Below, piece after piece: positions 8,727-16,410 of a stretch of DNA of 64,000 bases (positions are counted from its first letter, which is position 1; every line of letters begins with the position of its first letter). The stretch covers positions 248,001 to 312,000 of the forward strand of contig NZ_BDCF01000008.1 of assembly GCF_001613365.1 (NCBI RefSeq), given 5' to 3'. Below the pieces are notes generated by a model that worked only from the letters and a program-made list of their open reading frames with translations, did not search any database and was not told the origin of the DNA. Position numbers and translations under genes: made by a program. The stretch comes from Nocardia xishanensis NBRC 101358. Lineage in GTDB: Bacteria; Actinomycetota; Actinomycetes; Mycobacteriales; Mycobacteriaceae.

Positions 8727-8735
8727 TCGGGACGT

Positions 8736-9764
8736 ATGGAAGCTCCGACGACAACTTCGAACGGGGCGTCCGTACCGCTGAACGTCCTGGTGTGGCACGC
8801 GCACAGCCCTTGGATGACAGCATTCGTCCAGGGCGGGCATCGCTATCTGGTGCCTTACGACGCACGCCGCGGCGAATGGGCGCGTGGCAGGTGCGGTCGT
8901 CCCTGGCCCGCGAACGCGGTCGACATCGCACCCGCCGACCTGGTCGACACCGACGTCGATCTCGTTGTTCTGCAACGCCCGAGGGAAATCGATCTCGCGC
9001 ACGAATGGCTCGGCCGCGCACCGGGCATCGACGTGCCCGCGGTGTACGTCGAACACAACACGCCGCATCAGCACGCCGCGCTGACCAGGCATCCACTCGC
9101 GGGCCGTTCCGACATCCCGCTGGTGCACGTCACCCAGTTCAACCGGTTGATGTGGGACAACGGCCGCTGCCCGAGCATGGTGATCCCGTACGGAATTCCC
9201 GATCCTGGCCACCTCTACACCGGCGAACTGCCGAGGGCGGCGACGATCATCCACGATCCCGTGCGCCGCTGCCGGATCACCGGCACCGATCTGCTCGCGC
9301 CGCTCTCCGAAGCCGCGCCGATCGATGTCTACGGTTCCGGCACCGAACGGCTGGCCGACGCGTTGCACGCTCCCCCCGACCGGATCGTCGGCGCGGGTGA
9401 TCTCGCCCAGGACCGGCTGCACGCGGAGCTGGCGCACCGCCGCGTGTTCCTGCACGTGCCGCGCTGGATGTCGCTCGGCATGTCGGTGCTCGAGGCGATG
9501 TATCTGGGCATGCCGATCGTGGCACTCGGTACCACCGAGGTCTCCGCATCGATTCCGCCCGAGGCCGGTGTGGTCTCGACCGAACCCGCGATACTCGCCG
9601 AGGCGGTCCGCCAGTTCGTGCACGAGCCGATGTTCGCCGAATTGGCGGGCAAGGCCGCGCGGCAATGGGCCCAGGCCAATTTCGGTCTGACCGAGTTCCT
9701 GCACGCCTGGGACCGGCTGTTCACCACTCTCCTCGGCGATCGCCACAGCACGTCTGTGGGCTGA
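8736..9764 (+). CDS. Glycosyltransferase (GT-B, GT4-like)
   Basis: This protein of 342 residues (354 from an alternative ATG at 8700) has a GT-B layout. The N-terminal half begins NVLVWHAHSPWMTAFVQGGH and contains VYVEHNTPHQH. The C-terminal half holds the donor-site segment HVPRWMSLGMSVLEAMYLGM, and the glutamate in SVLEAM fits the GT4 pattern. It has no membrane segment. The overall order resembles small glycosyltransferases found near trehalose or glycogen genes, but the product cannot be assigned. The start is uncertain: the ATG at 8736 agrees with the SigF-like element just upstream. Confidence 0.75.
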   Translation: MEAPTTTSNGASVPLNVLVWHAHSPWMTAFVQGGHRYLVPYDARRGEWARGRCGRPWPANAVDIAPADLVDTDVDLVVLQRPREIDLAHEWLGRAPGIDVPAVYVEHNTPHQHAALTRHPLAGRSDIPLVHVTQFNRLMWDNGRCPSMVIPYGIPDPGHLYTGELPRAATIIHDPVRRCRITGTDLLAPLSEAAPIDVYGSGTERLADALHAPPDRIVGAGDLAQDRLHAELAHRRVFLHVPRWMSLGMSVLEAMYLGMPIVALGTTEVSASIPPEAGVVSTEPAILAEAVRQFVHEPMFAELAGKAARQWAQANFGLTEFLHAWDRLFTTLLGDRHSTSVG

Positions 9765-9781
9765 CGCCGCTCGGCCGGGCT

Positions 9782-9806
9782 GATTGCATAGCGATTTCCG
9801 GGGTAT
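9782..9806 (+). promoter_or_regulatory. Possible SigF-type promoter of the usfY-like gene
   Basis: GATT (9782-9785), 15 bases, then a perfect GGGTAT (9801-9806). Transcription would start about 40 bases before the ATG at 9853 and could continue through the two lipoprotein genes downstream. Confidence 0.45.
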
Positions 9807-9852
9807 CCGTCGAACGGCGCCTGTCCGACGGTTGGACCGGAAGGAGTTCACT

Positions 9853-10161
9853 ATGCGTGCCGAGAATCATGACAAAACGCCCAAAGGTGTGTTCCCAGAC
9901 CATCACCGGACCACGCGTACTCACGCGGGCGAGGCGATCGAGGACGCCAAGAACTGGCCGGGAATCGTCCTGGTCGGCCTCGGCATCGTCCTCGTCGCAT
10001 TGACGCTCACTGCCGCAGGCTACGGCTTCGAGGGCTGGGCGGTGGTCGCGGGCATCGTCGCTGCGCTGAGCATCGTCGTCGGCGCCGCACTGGTATTCGC
10101 CGAGCACAAGCGTGTCCAGAAGAAGCACGGCGACGCGCTCTACGACGACCGCGGTCACTGA
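9853..10161 (+). CDS. UsfY-like small membrane protein
   Basis: This is a 102-residue protein with an AAGGAG ribosome site at 9841. A soluble N-terminus carries DHHRTTRTHAGEAIEDAKNW. Two hydrophobic segments follow (about 38-58 and 63-84), then a charged tail starting EHKRVQKK. The RTTR...AGE...WPG pattern, the two membrane segments and the EH-R motif match my memory of mycobacterial UsfY, the gene next to usfX-sigF. Here it lies 8.8 kb from sigF instead of beside it. Its function is unknown. A SigF-like promoter stands in front of it. The family assignment is from memory and should be checked. Confidence 0.6.
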   Translation: MRAENHDKTPKGVFPDHHRTTRTHAGEAIEDAKNWPGIVLVGLGIVLVALTLTAAGYGFEGWAVVAGIVAALSIVVGAALVFAEHKRVQKKHGDALYDDRGH

Positions 10162-10200
10162 TCGCACCACCGATCGGCGACGGGGTGCGCGGAAGGAAAC

Positions 10201-10662
10201 ATGATGACATTCAACGGAACTCGGCTGCTCGGCCGGGACTCGATCGTGCTGGCGGGCTTGCTGCTCGCCGGCTCGCTCGTCGCGGGATGCGGCGACGACG
10301 GCGACACCGCTCCGGTGCCGGCCACCCCCACCGAGGGTGGCATATCGCTGACGTTTCCATCACCGACGAGCGCCGAGGTGCCGAATCCCGACGAGGTGAC
10401 GCCGGCCGCGGCCGCGCAGCTGTGCGACATGATGCGCGACGAGGTCGGCAAGTGGCGCGAGCAAGGCGCGGTCGCAGGCCGGGTCAGCTTCAACGCCACG
10501 GTGCACAGCTGGGCGTTCCGCAACGGCGGGCTCAACGACGCCGTCATCGCCGACCAGACCATCGTCGACACCGCCACCATCCAGCAATGCCCCGACGTGC
10601 GCCAGCAGGTGATGGAGGCGTTGGACATCGATGACCTCGCGTCCGGCCTCGCCGGTTTCTGA
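10201..10662 (+). CDS. Putative secreted lipoprotein
   Basis: This 153-residue protein has a signal peptide ending in the lipobox LVAGC, with the acylated Cys at residue 30. A Thr/Pro-rich spacer follows, then a compact domain with two further cysteines (AAQLCDMMRDEVGKW and IQQCPDVRQQVMEAL) that could form a disulfide. The start is the ATG at 10201, preceded by GGAAGGAAAC. I do not recognise the domain; similar Cys-pair lipoproteins are common in Nocardia and mycobacteria. It lies 39 bases after the UsfY-like gene and 25 before another lipoprotein, so the three are probably one operon. Confidence 0.75.
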   Translation: MMTFNGTRLLGRDSIVLAGLLLAGSLVAGCGDDGDTAPVPATPTEGGISLTFPSPTSAEVPNPDEVTPAAAAQLCDMMRDEVGKWREQGAVAGRVSFNATVHSWAFRNGGLNDAVIADQTIVDTATIQQCPDVRQQVMEALDIDDLASGLAGF

Positions 10663-10687
10663 GCGGCACCGCACCAGGAGAGTTCTG

Positions 10688-10999
10688 ATGAGAATGCGTA
10701 GTTTCGCCGCCGCGGCGCTGGCCTCGACCGCGCTGTTCGCGGTGGGCTGTGAGGAAGCCGAGAAAGCCGTGAACAAAGGCGGCGACACCCCGTGCAACGA
10801 GTTCGTGCAACAGGACGCGGACAAGCAGCGAACCACCGTCACGAAATTCCTGGAGCAGGAGCGCAGCGGCCAGGAGCCGCCGGACGACCGGATGGTCGAC
10901 GCCGCCATCGCCTCGATCGAATTGATGTGCACCGCCCAGGCCAATCCGGACACTCCCATCCGGAAAGCCGATCTGACCGGCATTTTCGTTCCGAAGTGA
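10688..10999 (+). CDS. Small putative lipoprotein (HdeA-like size and Cys spacing)
   Basis: This 103-residue protein has a signal peptide with a lipobox-like FAVGC (Cys at residue 21). The mature part carries a Cys pair (TPCNEFVQQDADKQR and IELMCTAQ). The arrangement Cys-(D/E)F...D...Q...V...Cys resembles small HdeA-type acid-stress proteins, a comparison based on pattern only. The ATG at 10688 follows a GGAG site. It is the last gene of the probable usfY-like operon. Confidence 0.68.
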   Translation: MRMRSFAAAALASTALFAVGCEEAEKAVNKGGDTPCNEFVQQDADKQRTTVTKFLEQERSGQEPPDDRMVDAAIASIELMCTAQANPDTPIRKADLTGIFVPK

Positions 11000-11062
11000 G
11001 CCGGGACGTGCCGCCGCAATCCGCACCGCCGCTCACAAGCGGATCGCCCGGGCCTGCGACGG

Positions 11063-11087
11063 GTTTCGGGCCGAATCGAAGGGCTAT
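11063..11087 (+). promoter_or_regulatory. Possible SigF-type promoter of the FAD-Rieske oxidoreductase
   Basis: GTTT (11063-11066; GGGTTT in full), 15 bases, GGCTAT (11082-11087). The predicted start point lies within three bases of the ATG at 11097, so a near-leaderless message is expected. Confidence 0.38.
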
Positions 11088-11096
11088 CTCCCGACT

Positions 11097-12599
11097 ATGA
11101 CGTCCCTGTGGTTGAACGACGCCCAAGTACCGGCGCGTCTGCGGCTCACGCCGGGTTCGCGCTACGACATCGTCGTGATCGGCGCCGGGATCACCGGTCT
11201 CGTCACGGCGCTGCTGCTGGCGCAGAACGGCAGTCAGGTCGCGGTGGTCGAGGGCAGGCGCGTCGGGGTCGGGACGACCGGCGGCACGACCGGAAAGATA
11301 AGTCTGCTCCAGGGAACTCGCGCGCAGCACATCGCCGGACGCCACGGCATCGGCGTGCTGGCGGAGTACCTCGCCGCGAACCGCGACGGTCAGGATTGGC
11401 TGTTGCGATTCTGCGACGAACGCGGCATCGCGTATCAGCGCAGCGCGGCGCTCACCTACGCCCAGTCCGAACGCGAAAAAGCCGCGGTGACAGCCGAATT
11501 CGGCGCGACGAGGGCGGCGGGCCTGCCGACCGAACTGCTCGGCGAGCTGGACACGCCGTTCCCGTCGTACGGTGGGGTCCGGCTCGGCGAGCAGGCGCAG
11601 ATCGACCCGATGACCGTACTGGCCGCGCTCGCCGCCGAGGTCGAGGCGCACACCGCCCCGATCTACGAATCGACCCGCGCGCAAGGCGTGCACGGCGCCG
11701 ACGGCGAGCTGATCGTGCAGACCGAACACGGCGATCTGACCGCGGAGAAGGTCGTGCTGGCCACCGGGACCCCTATTCTGGACCGCGGCGGCTTCTTCGC
11801 ACGACTCACGGCCGAGCGTTCGTATCTCGCGGCGTTCCGTACGCCGGAGCCGGTGCCGCACGACATGTACATCAGCGCGGGTCAGCCGATCCGCTCGGTG
11901 CGCTACCACCCGACGCCCGAGGGAGATCTGCTCCTGGTCGGCGGCAGCGGGCACGCGGTCGGGCGAACCGACGCCGCGGCCGCGCACGCCGACGAACTGC
12001 TGGACTGGACCAGCGCGTGGTTCCCCGGCGCGGAGGTGCTGCACCGCTGGTCGGCCCAGGACTATCACCCGGTGGGCGAATTGCCCTACGTCGGTCCGTT
12101 GCTGCCCGGCCGGGACGACATCCTGGTCGCGACCGGCTACGCCAAATGGGGCCTGACCAACGGCGTGGCCGCCGCGCTCGCACTGGCGGGCAGGATCGAT
12201 GGAAAGCCGCCGTCCTGGTCCGGCACCTTCGCGACCTGGCGGCCCGCCGAGCTGCGCTCGCTGCTCTCCGGCGCGCGAGCGAACACGGCTGTGGCGCAAC
12301 AGCTCTCGACAGGGTGGCTGCGCATGATCGGGGGCGGTGATGCGGCCGTACCCGAGGAGGGCTGCGGCCGCGTCGAGCGCCACGGGCTCGTTCCTTCCGG
12401 GATATGCACCGTCGATGGGGTCACCACCGAGGTCTCGGCTATCTGCCCGCATCTGTACGGAATCCTGCGGTGGAACGACGCCGAGCGGTCCTGGGACTGC
12501 CCGCTGCACGGTTCCCGTTTCGCGCCGGACGGCACGGTGCTGGAAGGGCCTGCCACCAAGCCGCTCACGCGCCGGGCTGTGCTGCGCGACGATCTGTAG
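11097..12599 (+). CDS. FAD-dependent oxidoreductase with C-terminal Rieske [2Fe-2S] domain
   Basis: This is a 500-residue fusion. The N-terminal DAO-type FAD domain begins with IVVIGAGITGLVTALLLAQN at about residue 25, and a second FAD contact appears near YVGPLLPGRDDILVATGYAK (about 335-355). The C-terminal 100 residues form a Rieske domain with CPHL (Cys450, His452) and CPLH (Cys468, His471) holding the cluster. Family members oxidise amines or act as putative dehydrogenases; the physiological substrate is unknown. The enzyme is cytoplasmic. It is a stand-alone gene behind a SigF-like promoter and converges with the P-loop kinase gene, 12 bases away. Confidence 0.9.
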   Translation: MTSLWLNDAQVPARLRLTPGSRYDIVVIGAGITGLVTALLLAQNGSQVAVVEGRRVGVGTTGGTTGKISLLQGTRAQHIAGRHGIGVLAEYLAANRDGQDWLLRFCDERGIAYQRSAALTYAQSEREKAAVTAEFGATRAAGLPTELLGELDTPFPSYGGVRLGEQAQIDPMTVLAALAAEVEAHTAPIYESTRAQGVHGADGELIVQTEHGDLTAEKVVLATGTPILDRGGFFARLTAERSYLAAFRTPEPVPHDMYISAGQPIRSVRYHPTPEGDLLLVGGSGHAVGRTDAAAAHADELLDWTSAWFPGAEVLHRWSAQDYHPVGELPYVGPLLPGRDDILVATGYAKWGLTNGVAAALALAGRIDGKPPSWSGTFATWRPAELRSLLSGARANTAVAQQLSTGWLRMIGGGDAAVPEEGCGRVERHGLVPSGICTVDGVTTEVSAICPHLYGILRWNDAERSWDCPLHGSRFAPDGTVLEGPATKPLTRRAVLRDDL

Positions 12600-12611
12600 C
12601 GCCGGGAACGC

Positions 12612-13154
12612 TCAGGATTTCGCCGGTTGCCGTTCGATCGGTCCCACGGTGTCGAGAATGGCGTCGACAGTCTCCGCCACGGTGAGCTCCGAGGTGTCGA
12701 GCCACAGCCCGATCCGGGGTGTGCCGTCCCGCAGTGCGGCGTCGAGCGCCGCGACGGTGAACGTGTCGTAGGCGTCCTTGCCGCGGGCCGCCTCGCGGGC
12801 GGCGATCGCTTCCTGGCTCGGTGCGAGCACCACCACGTACAGCGGATCGGTGCGGATCCGGTCGACGGTGTAGGGCAGGAACTCGCCGAGCACCACGTCC
12901 TGGAGGATCGCGGTGAAACCTGCGGCGGCGTACTCGTCGGCGACCGACGCGGCGAGCCGGTGGCGCAGCCGCAGCTGATCGAGGGCGGCCGCCGACGGCT
13001 CCCGGCTCATCTCCTCGCGGCCGTTCACCACGAATCTGCGGAAGGTGTCCCCGCGCACGTGCGCCGACCGGGGCAGGCGCTCGGCGAGCGCCTGGGCCAC
13101 CGTGGATTTGCCCGCGGCTTGAATACCGGTGATCAGATAGACGGCGGAGGCCAT
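12612..13154 (-). CDS. P-loop phosphotransferase/kinase of unknown substrate
   Basis: This 180-residue protein has Walker A GIQAAGKSTVAQAL at residues 10-23, a Walker B-like strand (TAILQDVVLG) and an Arg-containing lid (REAARGKDAYDTFT). It resembles zeta-toxin/chloramphenicol-phosphotransferase-type AAA_33 proteins and small-molecule kinases. The substrate is unknown. It lies 19 bases downstream of the FHA gene on the same strand and may be the last gene of the PknG operon or a separate unit. No antitoxin-like partner is adjacent. Confidence 0.8.
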   Translation of the reverse strand: MASAVYLITGIQAAGKSTVAQALAERLPRSAHVRGDTFRRFVVNGREEMSREPSAAALDQLRLRHRLAASVADEYAAAGFTAILQDVVLGEFLPYTVDRIRTDPLYVVVLAPSQEAIAAREAARGKDAYDTFTVAALDAALRDGTPRIGLWLDTSELTVAETVDAILDTVGPIERQPAKS

Positions 13155-13173
13155 CGGGCCATGATCGCAGACC

Positions 13174-13839
13174 TCAGGCGGGCTCGGCGGTCAGGGTGAT
13201 GGTGGTCCAGGCTCCGACGTGGACGCGGTCGCCGCTGCGCAGCGCGACGGGCTGCTCCGCCGGGATGAGATCGTCGCTGTCGTTGAGGCTGGTGCCGTTG
13301 GTGGAGCCGAGATCGGTGACGGTGAGGCCAGTCGGTGTCAGATGCAGCAGTGCGTGGGCGCGGGAGACGCCCACGTCGGCGGGGGCGATGCCGAGGTCGA
13401 TGCCGGGGTGCAAGCCCTGCGAGACGCTGCGCTTGCCGATCAGGATCTCATTGCCCCGCAAGGTGATTCGGCGCGGCGGATAGTACGCGGGGAACTCGAC
13501 GCGGTCGGCGTCCGGTCCCTCGCGCGCCAGCACCCGGTCGTAGAAGGCACGATCGGCGGTGACCGTCGCGATCCAGATCACCGGCGACGCTCGCACCGTC
13601 GCGGGCTCGGCAGCCGCCGGTGTCACCTCGCGCGGGAACGGATCGGGTGCGGTCTGATCGGGCAACGGCGACAGGGCCGAATCGTGGCCGCACTCCTCGC
13701 AGAAGCGTCCGCCGCTCGGCACGCCGCAGGCCGGGCAGCGTGGCGCGGCCACCGTCGTCGGCGGCTCCCCGACCGGCGCTCCGCACACATCGCAGTAGTC
13801 GAGCGCGGCCGAACGGTGTCCCTCGGGGCAGGTCACCAT
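13174..13839 (-). CDS. FHA-domain protein with two N-terminal zinc ribbons
   Basis: This is a 221-residue protein. Two zinc ribbons open it: CPEG-H...CDVCG at residues 4-20 and CPACG...CEECG at 35-51. A proline-rich linker follows, then an FHA domain from about residue 135 with IGKR, VSRAH and GSTNGT, the residues that contact phosphothreonine. It would read phosphorylated partners of the adjacent kinase. It is not GarA/OdhI: it is longer and has no N-terminal tandem-Thr phosphosite. The ATG at 13839 overlaps the stop of the VWA gene by one base, so translation is coupled. Confidence 0.9.
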   Translation of the reverse strand: MVTCPEGHRSAALDYCDVCGAPVGEPPTTVAAPRCPACGVPSGGRFCEECGHDSALSPLPDQTAPDPFPREVTPAAAEPATVRASPVIWIATVTADRAFYDRVLAREGPDADRVEFPAYYPPRRITLRGNEILIGKRSVSQGLHPGIDLGIAPADVGVSRAHALLHLTPTGLTVTDLGSTNGTSLNDSDDLIPAEQPVALRSGDRVHVGAWTTITLTAEPA

Positions 13840-15125
13840 CAGGACTCCTTGCGGACCCGCGCGGTCTTGGTGGAGCGAGCGTCCAACGCCATCTCGTCGG
13901 CGGCCTCCACGCGGGACCGCAGCCGGACGGTGCCGTTGCGCTCGTCCACCTCGACCACGCCGCGCAACAGCTTCGCGGTGCTCTCGTTGCCCGATTCCGC
14001 GGCCAGCTGCACTGCGCGCCGCAATTTGGCGGTAGCGGTCTCCACGTCGCCGTTCTTGCGGGCCGCCAGACCCTCCTGCACCGCGTCAGCCAGCTCGGCC
14101 TGACCGGTGTAGTGCGCGACGCGCCTGCTGATCCGGGCGGACAGCTCGGTCTCGGTGGTCCACACCGCGCGCACCAGACCCTGCCCGACGACCTCGCCGC
14201 CCGCGATCACGCTGACCCGCGCCGCGAGCTTCTCCCGGCCGGGCGCGGCGGGCTCGACCCGCACCTGAACGTGATAGTCGCGCTCCTCGGCGCCCCACGC
14301 CCCGAGCGGATACTCCCCCACCTGCGCGCCCGCCTCGACGCGGCGGGCCGTGAGGTCCTCGATGGCGGGCGCGACCTGCTTGACGAAACGCACCGTCGCA
14401 CCGGCGGGAGTCCAGACCCGAAGCGTCAGTTCCGGAATGGCCTTCGCCATCGAGGTCTGGGTCATCGCCGCGAAATCGGCCGCGAGGTGCGCGGGATCGG
14501 CGACGATGTCGACGGTGCCGTGCAACGCCGAGGCGATGGCGCGCAATTCGTCGACTCGCCAATCGGTTCCGACGCCGCGGCAGTCGCAGGTGAACACGCC
14601 CTCGGACTGCGCGATCTCGGCGGCGAGGGACTCCGGCGATTCGTGCTCGTTCTTGCCGTCGGTGAGCAGGATGGCGTGCACCATGGCGTTTTCGTGCTTC
14701 TTGGCCAGCTGCCTGGCCAGGCCGAGCCAGGTGCCCATGGCGGTGCCGCCGTCGGCACGCAGCTTGTCGAGCTTTCGGCGCGCCGCCGCGCGGGTGGTCG
14801 CGTCCGCGGGCACCGAGGGCACGTCGGTGGGAAAGGCCAGCCGGGCCATCGACGTACCCTGCACGATCGCGAAGCGGGTGCCGTCGGGCAGCGCCTCCAG
14901 CGCTGCCATGGCGGCGCGGCGCGCGCCGTCGAGCTTCTTGGCGTTGCCCATGGACCCCGAACAGTCGATGATCAGGATCTCCACCCGCTCCGGCGGCGGC
15001 CCTGCCGCGACGAAGCCGGTGCCGGTCTCGACGCTGACCACCGCGTCGACCGTGCCCGCACCCTCCGCGAGATACTCGTTCTGGTCGACGACCACCGAGA
15101 TGCCGTTGTCGGCAACAGAATTCAC
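13839..15125 (-). CDS. von Willebrand factor A (VWA) domain protein
   Basis: This 428-residue protein carries a VWA domain at about residues 48-225. The metal-binding site is complete: DCSGS (Asp54, Ser56, Ser58), a conserved Thr in GGTAMGTWL and the Asp in LLTDGKN. After it come about 200 residues of beta-rich and helical sequence, the last part looking like a short helical repeat (QAELADAVQEGLAARKNGDV). No signal peptide or membrane helix is seen, so it is cytoplasmic. VWA domains bind partners through a metal ion. It lies 22 bases after the PP2C gene and is coupled to the FHA gene, which suggests it scaffolds the kinase/phosphatase/FHA set. Confidence 0.9.
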   Translation of the reverse strand: MNSVADNGISVVVDQNEYLAEGAGTVDAVVSVETGTGFVAAGPPPERVEILIIDCSGSMGNAKKLDGARRAAMAALEALPDGTRFAIVQGTSMARLAFPTDVPSVPADATTRAAARRKLDKLRADGGTAMGTWLGLARQLAKKHENAMVHAILLTDGKNEHESPESLAAEIAQSEGVFTCDCRGVGTDWRVDELRAIASALHGTVDIVADPAHLAADFAAMTQTSMAKAIPELTLRVWTPAGATVRFVKQVAPAIEDLTARRVEAGAQVGEYPLGAWGAEERDYHVQVRVEPAAPGREKLAARVSVIAGGEVVGQGLVRAVWTTETELSARISRRVAHYTGQAELADAVQEGLAARKNGDVETATAKLRRAVQLAAESGNESTAKLLRGVVEVDERNGTVRLRSRVEAADEMALDARSTKTARVRKES

Positions 15126-15147
15126 AGTACTTCTCCTGGCTGGTCGA

Positions 15148-16410
15148 TCAAGGCACCCGCGCGAGCGCGACGGTGATGTTGTCGCTGCCCCCGCTGCGCA
15201 GAGCGAATTCGACGAGGTCGCGGGCCGCCCGCATCGGCTCGGGCGCCGTCGCCAGCGCGGCGAGCCCGTGCGCGTCCGGCTGGTAGTTCCACAGTCCGTC
15301 GCTGCACAGCAGGAGCAGGCCGGGGCCGCGGGTGCGGAAGACGCGCACGCAGGTGTCCGACCACGGACGATCGCCGGAGTCGGCGCCGAGCCAGCGCAGC
15401 AGCGTGTGCGCCCTTGGGTCCTTCATGGCGGTCTGCTCGTCCATGGCGCCCGCGTCGACCAGCGCCTGGGCCCACGAGTCGTCGACGGTGAGCCGCTGCG
15501 AGGGCGGGATGTCGGGCGCGCCGGGCGCGGGGACGAGCCAATACGCCCTGCTGTCACCGACATTCGCGACCGTGATCTCGAACGTGTCGGCGTCGTAACC
15601 GCGCACTATCGCCGAGACGTACGTGCAGGAGGGAGCGTGGCTCTCGTCCACCGCGATATCGCGGACCGCCTGCGCCGCGGCGGCCAGTCCGGCCAGCGCG
15701 GCATCGGGGGCGTCGCGGCCTTCGGCGAGCGCGGTGAGCGTCGCGTCGACGCCGGAGCGCGAGGCCGTGCCGGAGGCGGCCTGCGGATCCTCCGAGGTGG
15801 AGACGCCGTCGCACACCACGATGACGACGGTCCGCGGCGCTGGATGCGCTCCGCCCGGGGCGTCTTCCACCACGGCGGCGGCGACCGAGTCCTCGTTGCG
15901 CGCGTGCGCGATGCCGCGGTCGGTGGCCACGCACACCGCGCCGAGGTCGGCCTCGAAACGGTCTCGCGGGGCACGCAATTGGCCGCAGCCGCGACAGTAG
16001 CCGTCCGCGTCGTACTGCTGCGCGCCGCACGCGTCGCACGGGCGAGGTGTCGCCGACTCGGATTCCGGGTACGGCAGCGCGACCCGGCGCGCGCCCAGTT
16101 CGCGGCCGCAGGCTTCGCAGTACCGATCGGTGACCGAAATGTTCTCCTGGCAGTCGGGGCAGCGCGGCGAGGTACGCGGCGGTGCGGAGGGCGTCGCCAG
16201 GGGCATGGTCGGCACCGTGTCCGCCGAGGAGGTCGGAGGGGCGCTCGCAGATGGGGTCAAGTCGGCACTCACGGTCGAAGTCGATTGGTCGGGTGGGGCC
16301 TGGCCCGCGCCGGACTCGGCGGACCGGCCGGGTTCGGCGGGCGGGCTTGGATCGTCGGGCGGGATGGGCTCGGCGGGTTCCGCGGGGTCTCCGCCCCGCT
16401 CGTGGCTCAC
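15148..16410 (-). CDS. PP2C-family Ser/Thr phosphatase with N-terminal zinc ribbons
   Basis: This is a 420-residue protein. About 80 Pro/Ser/Ala-rich residues precede two zinc ribbons (CPDC...CEACG at 84-102 and CDACG...CRGCG at 125-143). The PP2C domain fills 155-420, with metal and phosphate residues in RNEDS, VVCDGVS, NVGDSRAYWL, CSDGLW and GGSDNITV. It should reverse phosphorylation made by the adjacent PknG. The start is the GTG at 16410, where GTGA overlaps the pknG stop; an earlier start would lie inside pknG. It has no membrane segment, unlike PstP, so it is a soluble phosphatase dedicated to this operon (inference from position). Confidence 0.92.
   Translation of the reverse strand: MSHERGGDPAEPAEPIPPDDPSPPAEPGRSAESGAGQAPPDQSTSTVSADLTPSASAPPTSSADTVPTMPLATPSAPPRTSPRCPDCQENISVTDRYCEACGRELGARRVALPYPESESATPRPCDACGAQQYDADGYCRGCGQLRAPRDRFEADLGAVCVATDRGIAHARNEDSVAAAVVEDAPGGAHPAPRTVVIVVCDGVSTSEDPQAASGTASRSGVDATLTALAEGRDAPDAALAGLAAAAQAVRDIAVDESHAPSCTYVSAIVRGYDADTFEITVANVGDSRAYWLVPAPGAPDIPPSQRLTVDDSWAQALVDAGAMDEQTAMKDPRAHTLLRWLGADSGDRPWSDTCVRVFRTRGPGLLLLCSDGLWNYQPDAHGLAALATAPEPMRAARDLVEFALRSGGSDNITVALARVP

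Noticed and set aside
8700..8735. Upstream ATG at 8700 as the start of the second glycosyltransferase
   Set aside because: It cannot be excluded, but the 12 extra residues lack a conserved look and would overlap the SigF-like element. The ATG at 8736 was preferred.
10839..12509. A 556-codon minus-strand open frame
   Set aside because: It is antisense to the FAD-Rieske gene, which has clear cofactor motifs; a shadow of GC-rich codons.
13174..13839. FHA protein as GarA/OdhI
   Set aside because: GarA-type proteins are about 150 residues with an N-terminal tandem-Thr phosphosite. This protein has two zinc ribbons and no such motif.
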